DNA from: Cymbomonas tetramitiformis
Lineage: Eukaryota; Chlorophyta; Pyramimonadophyceae; Pyramimonadales; Pyramimonadaceae
NCBI GenBank assembly: GCA_001247695.2
Contig: LGRX02034339.1
Span: 1 to 60,252 of the forward strand
Length of the DNA stretch: 60,252 bases
Direction of reading: 5' to 3'
In this document: positions 59,394 to 60,252 of the stretch, in pieces
Layout: each line of letters starts with the position of its first letter
How positions within the stretch are numbered: the stretch's first letter is position 1
The notes under the pieces: model-generated
Told to the model about the DNA's origin: nothing
Databases searched by the model: none
What the model saw: the letters and a program-made list of their open reading frames with translations, nothing else
Position numbers and translations under genes: made by a program

Positions 59394-60252
59394 AGCCGCA
59401 CGCAGAGCCGCGCCAGACGACGCGCTCAAGGACAGGAGCGACGCGCTAAGGAGCGGCAGCTACAAGCAGATCGCAACCTGGAGGGTGGGTGGTACTTTGG
59501 TCCGGATCCTCTTTCTCAGCCTGCACCACCTCGCACCAGACCTATCCGGTCTAAGCAGCGCGTACCTTTGCATCATCCAGTACGAGCAGCCATCTGTGCA
59601 CATCTGCGACGCGATGGTCAAGTAATGTGGAACCACGACAGCCAGCTGACTGCGGTTCGGGACAAAGAGGGAACGCTGCTATTGGTGTTCTGGGCCTTGC
59701 TGAAGGGACAGCGGGTGCGTGTGCTGGTGGATTCTGGTGCCTCGGATGAATTCATCTCCAGTGAGTGCGTCAAGAGATTGAACCTCACGGTTCGCGCTAA
59801 TGGGACGCCGCTGAACGTTACCCTCGCGGATGGGTCAGTGCAGACTTCTGCGCAAGTCGCTTACGGCAAGCTGACAGCGGAGACTTCAGAAGGAACGTAC
59901 TCCGAGGTCATCAAGATGCGAGTACTTCCCCTGGGCATCAAGGTGGACATTGTACTTGGAGGAAGGTGGTTGAGACACCTCTCGCCGGTCACGCTGGACT
60001 ATGATGGGTGGGGATCAGTCAAGTTTCGCCATCATGGCAAATCTGTGCGGATACGGGGATGTTCGCCGGGGCGTAGCTCCACGCGCAAAGGCGAGAGAAC
60101 CGCCATGGCTCTGGAACCGATGGTAATGTTATCAGCGGCCAAAGCGACCAAGGAGATCAAAGCCTATCGGCGCAGATACACGGGAATCGACAGCGCCGCG
60201 ACGCCACACGACATCTTAGTGGCCTATGCGACACCTTTGGTAGGGACTTCGA
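59394..60252 (+). CDS. pol: Retroviral-type aspartic protease, start of Pol (open at window end)
   Basis: The frame is open from 59394, just after the TAA, to the last base of the window. The first ATG in it is at 59625. The protease domain shows VRVLVDSGASDEFISSECVK (catalytic D-S-G-A), LNVTLADGSVQTSAQVA and the second hallmark VDIVLGGRWLRHLSPVTLDY, as in Ty3/Gypsy proteases, which act as dimers to cut Gag-Pol. It is preceded by a basic stretch and PLSQPAPPRTRPIRSKQR. The sequence then runs into a linker that should lead to reverse transcriptase. The domain looks intact. Confidence 0.88.

Larger units (their letters stand above)
52673..60252 (+). mobile_element. Ty3/Gypsy-like LTR retrotransposon, decayed, cut by window end
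   Basis: The order is primer-binding site, about 840 bp of leader, gag with a CCHC zinc knuckle, a long linker ORF and an aspartic protease. The protease style (VDSGASDEFIS ... DIVLGGRWLRHL) is that of Ty3/Gypsy elements. Reverse transcriptase, RNase H, integrase and the 3' LTR would lie beyond 60252. Frame breaks at about 53630, 54977 and 58018-58061 and an in-frame TAA at 59391 suggest this copy is no longer active, unless some breaks are assembly errors or recoding sites. Confidence 0.75.

Overview
The window looks like nuclear DNA of a flagellate green alga, probably a prasinophyte of the Pyramimonadales/Cymbomonas kind. That identification is an inference. The genes are rich in GT-AG introns. 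One gene encodes tektin, a protein of ciliary doublet microtubules. Plant-type TTTAGGG telomere-like motifs occur in two introns, and a GT61-type glycosyltransferase is present. There are no bacterial operons, Shine-Dalgarno sites or tRNA/rRNA genes.

Layout: (1) 1-1728, + strand: the 3' part of a leucine-rich-repeat gene of the AMN1/FBXL type. (2) 3585-32392, - strand: one very large split gene. I could build a phase-consistent model of 47 exons (10,698 nt, about 3,565 residues). In order it has a signal peptide, Kelch-like repeats, a right-handed beta-helix, ephrin-receptor-like (GCC2/GCC3) cysteine-rich repeats, many filamin/Ig-like repeats, an EGF-like cysteine-rich stretch and a multi-pass TRP-like membrane module. 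(3) 32393-34132: a divergent intergenic region. (4) 34133-37188, + strand: a two-exon gene fusing a GT61-type glycosyltransferase to a GT31 core-1 galactosyltransferase (T-synthase)-like domain. (5) 37189-39966: AT-rich DNA carrying a roughly 1 kb terminal-inverted-repeat transposon (38004-38995). (6) 39967-43257, - strand: a ten-exon tektin gene of 435 residues. (7) 43258-51373: 8 kb with no convincing gene, holding micro- and minisatellites. (8) 51374-52408: an unrecognised acidic ORF. (9) about 52673 to the window end: a decayed Ty3/Gypsy-like LTR retrotransposon with a primer-binding site, a Gag ORF with a CCHC knuckle, a long linker ORF and an aspartic protease; its reverse transcriptase would lie beyond the window.

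The two most notable objects are the giant receptor/channel-like gene and, head-to-head with it, the double-glycosyltransferase fusion. Their adjacency suggests cell-surface biology but does not prove a shared pathway. The tektin gene and the glycosyltransferase fusion converge on the AT-rich interval that holds the TIR element. Exon boundaries were placed by eye from GT/AG sites and reading-frame phase; transcripts were not available.
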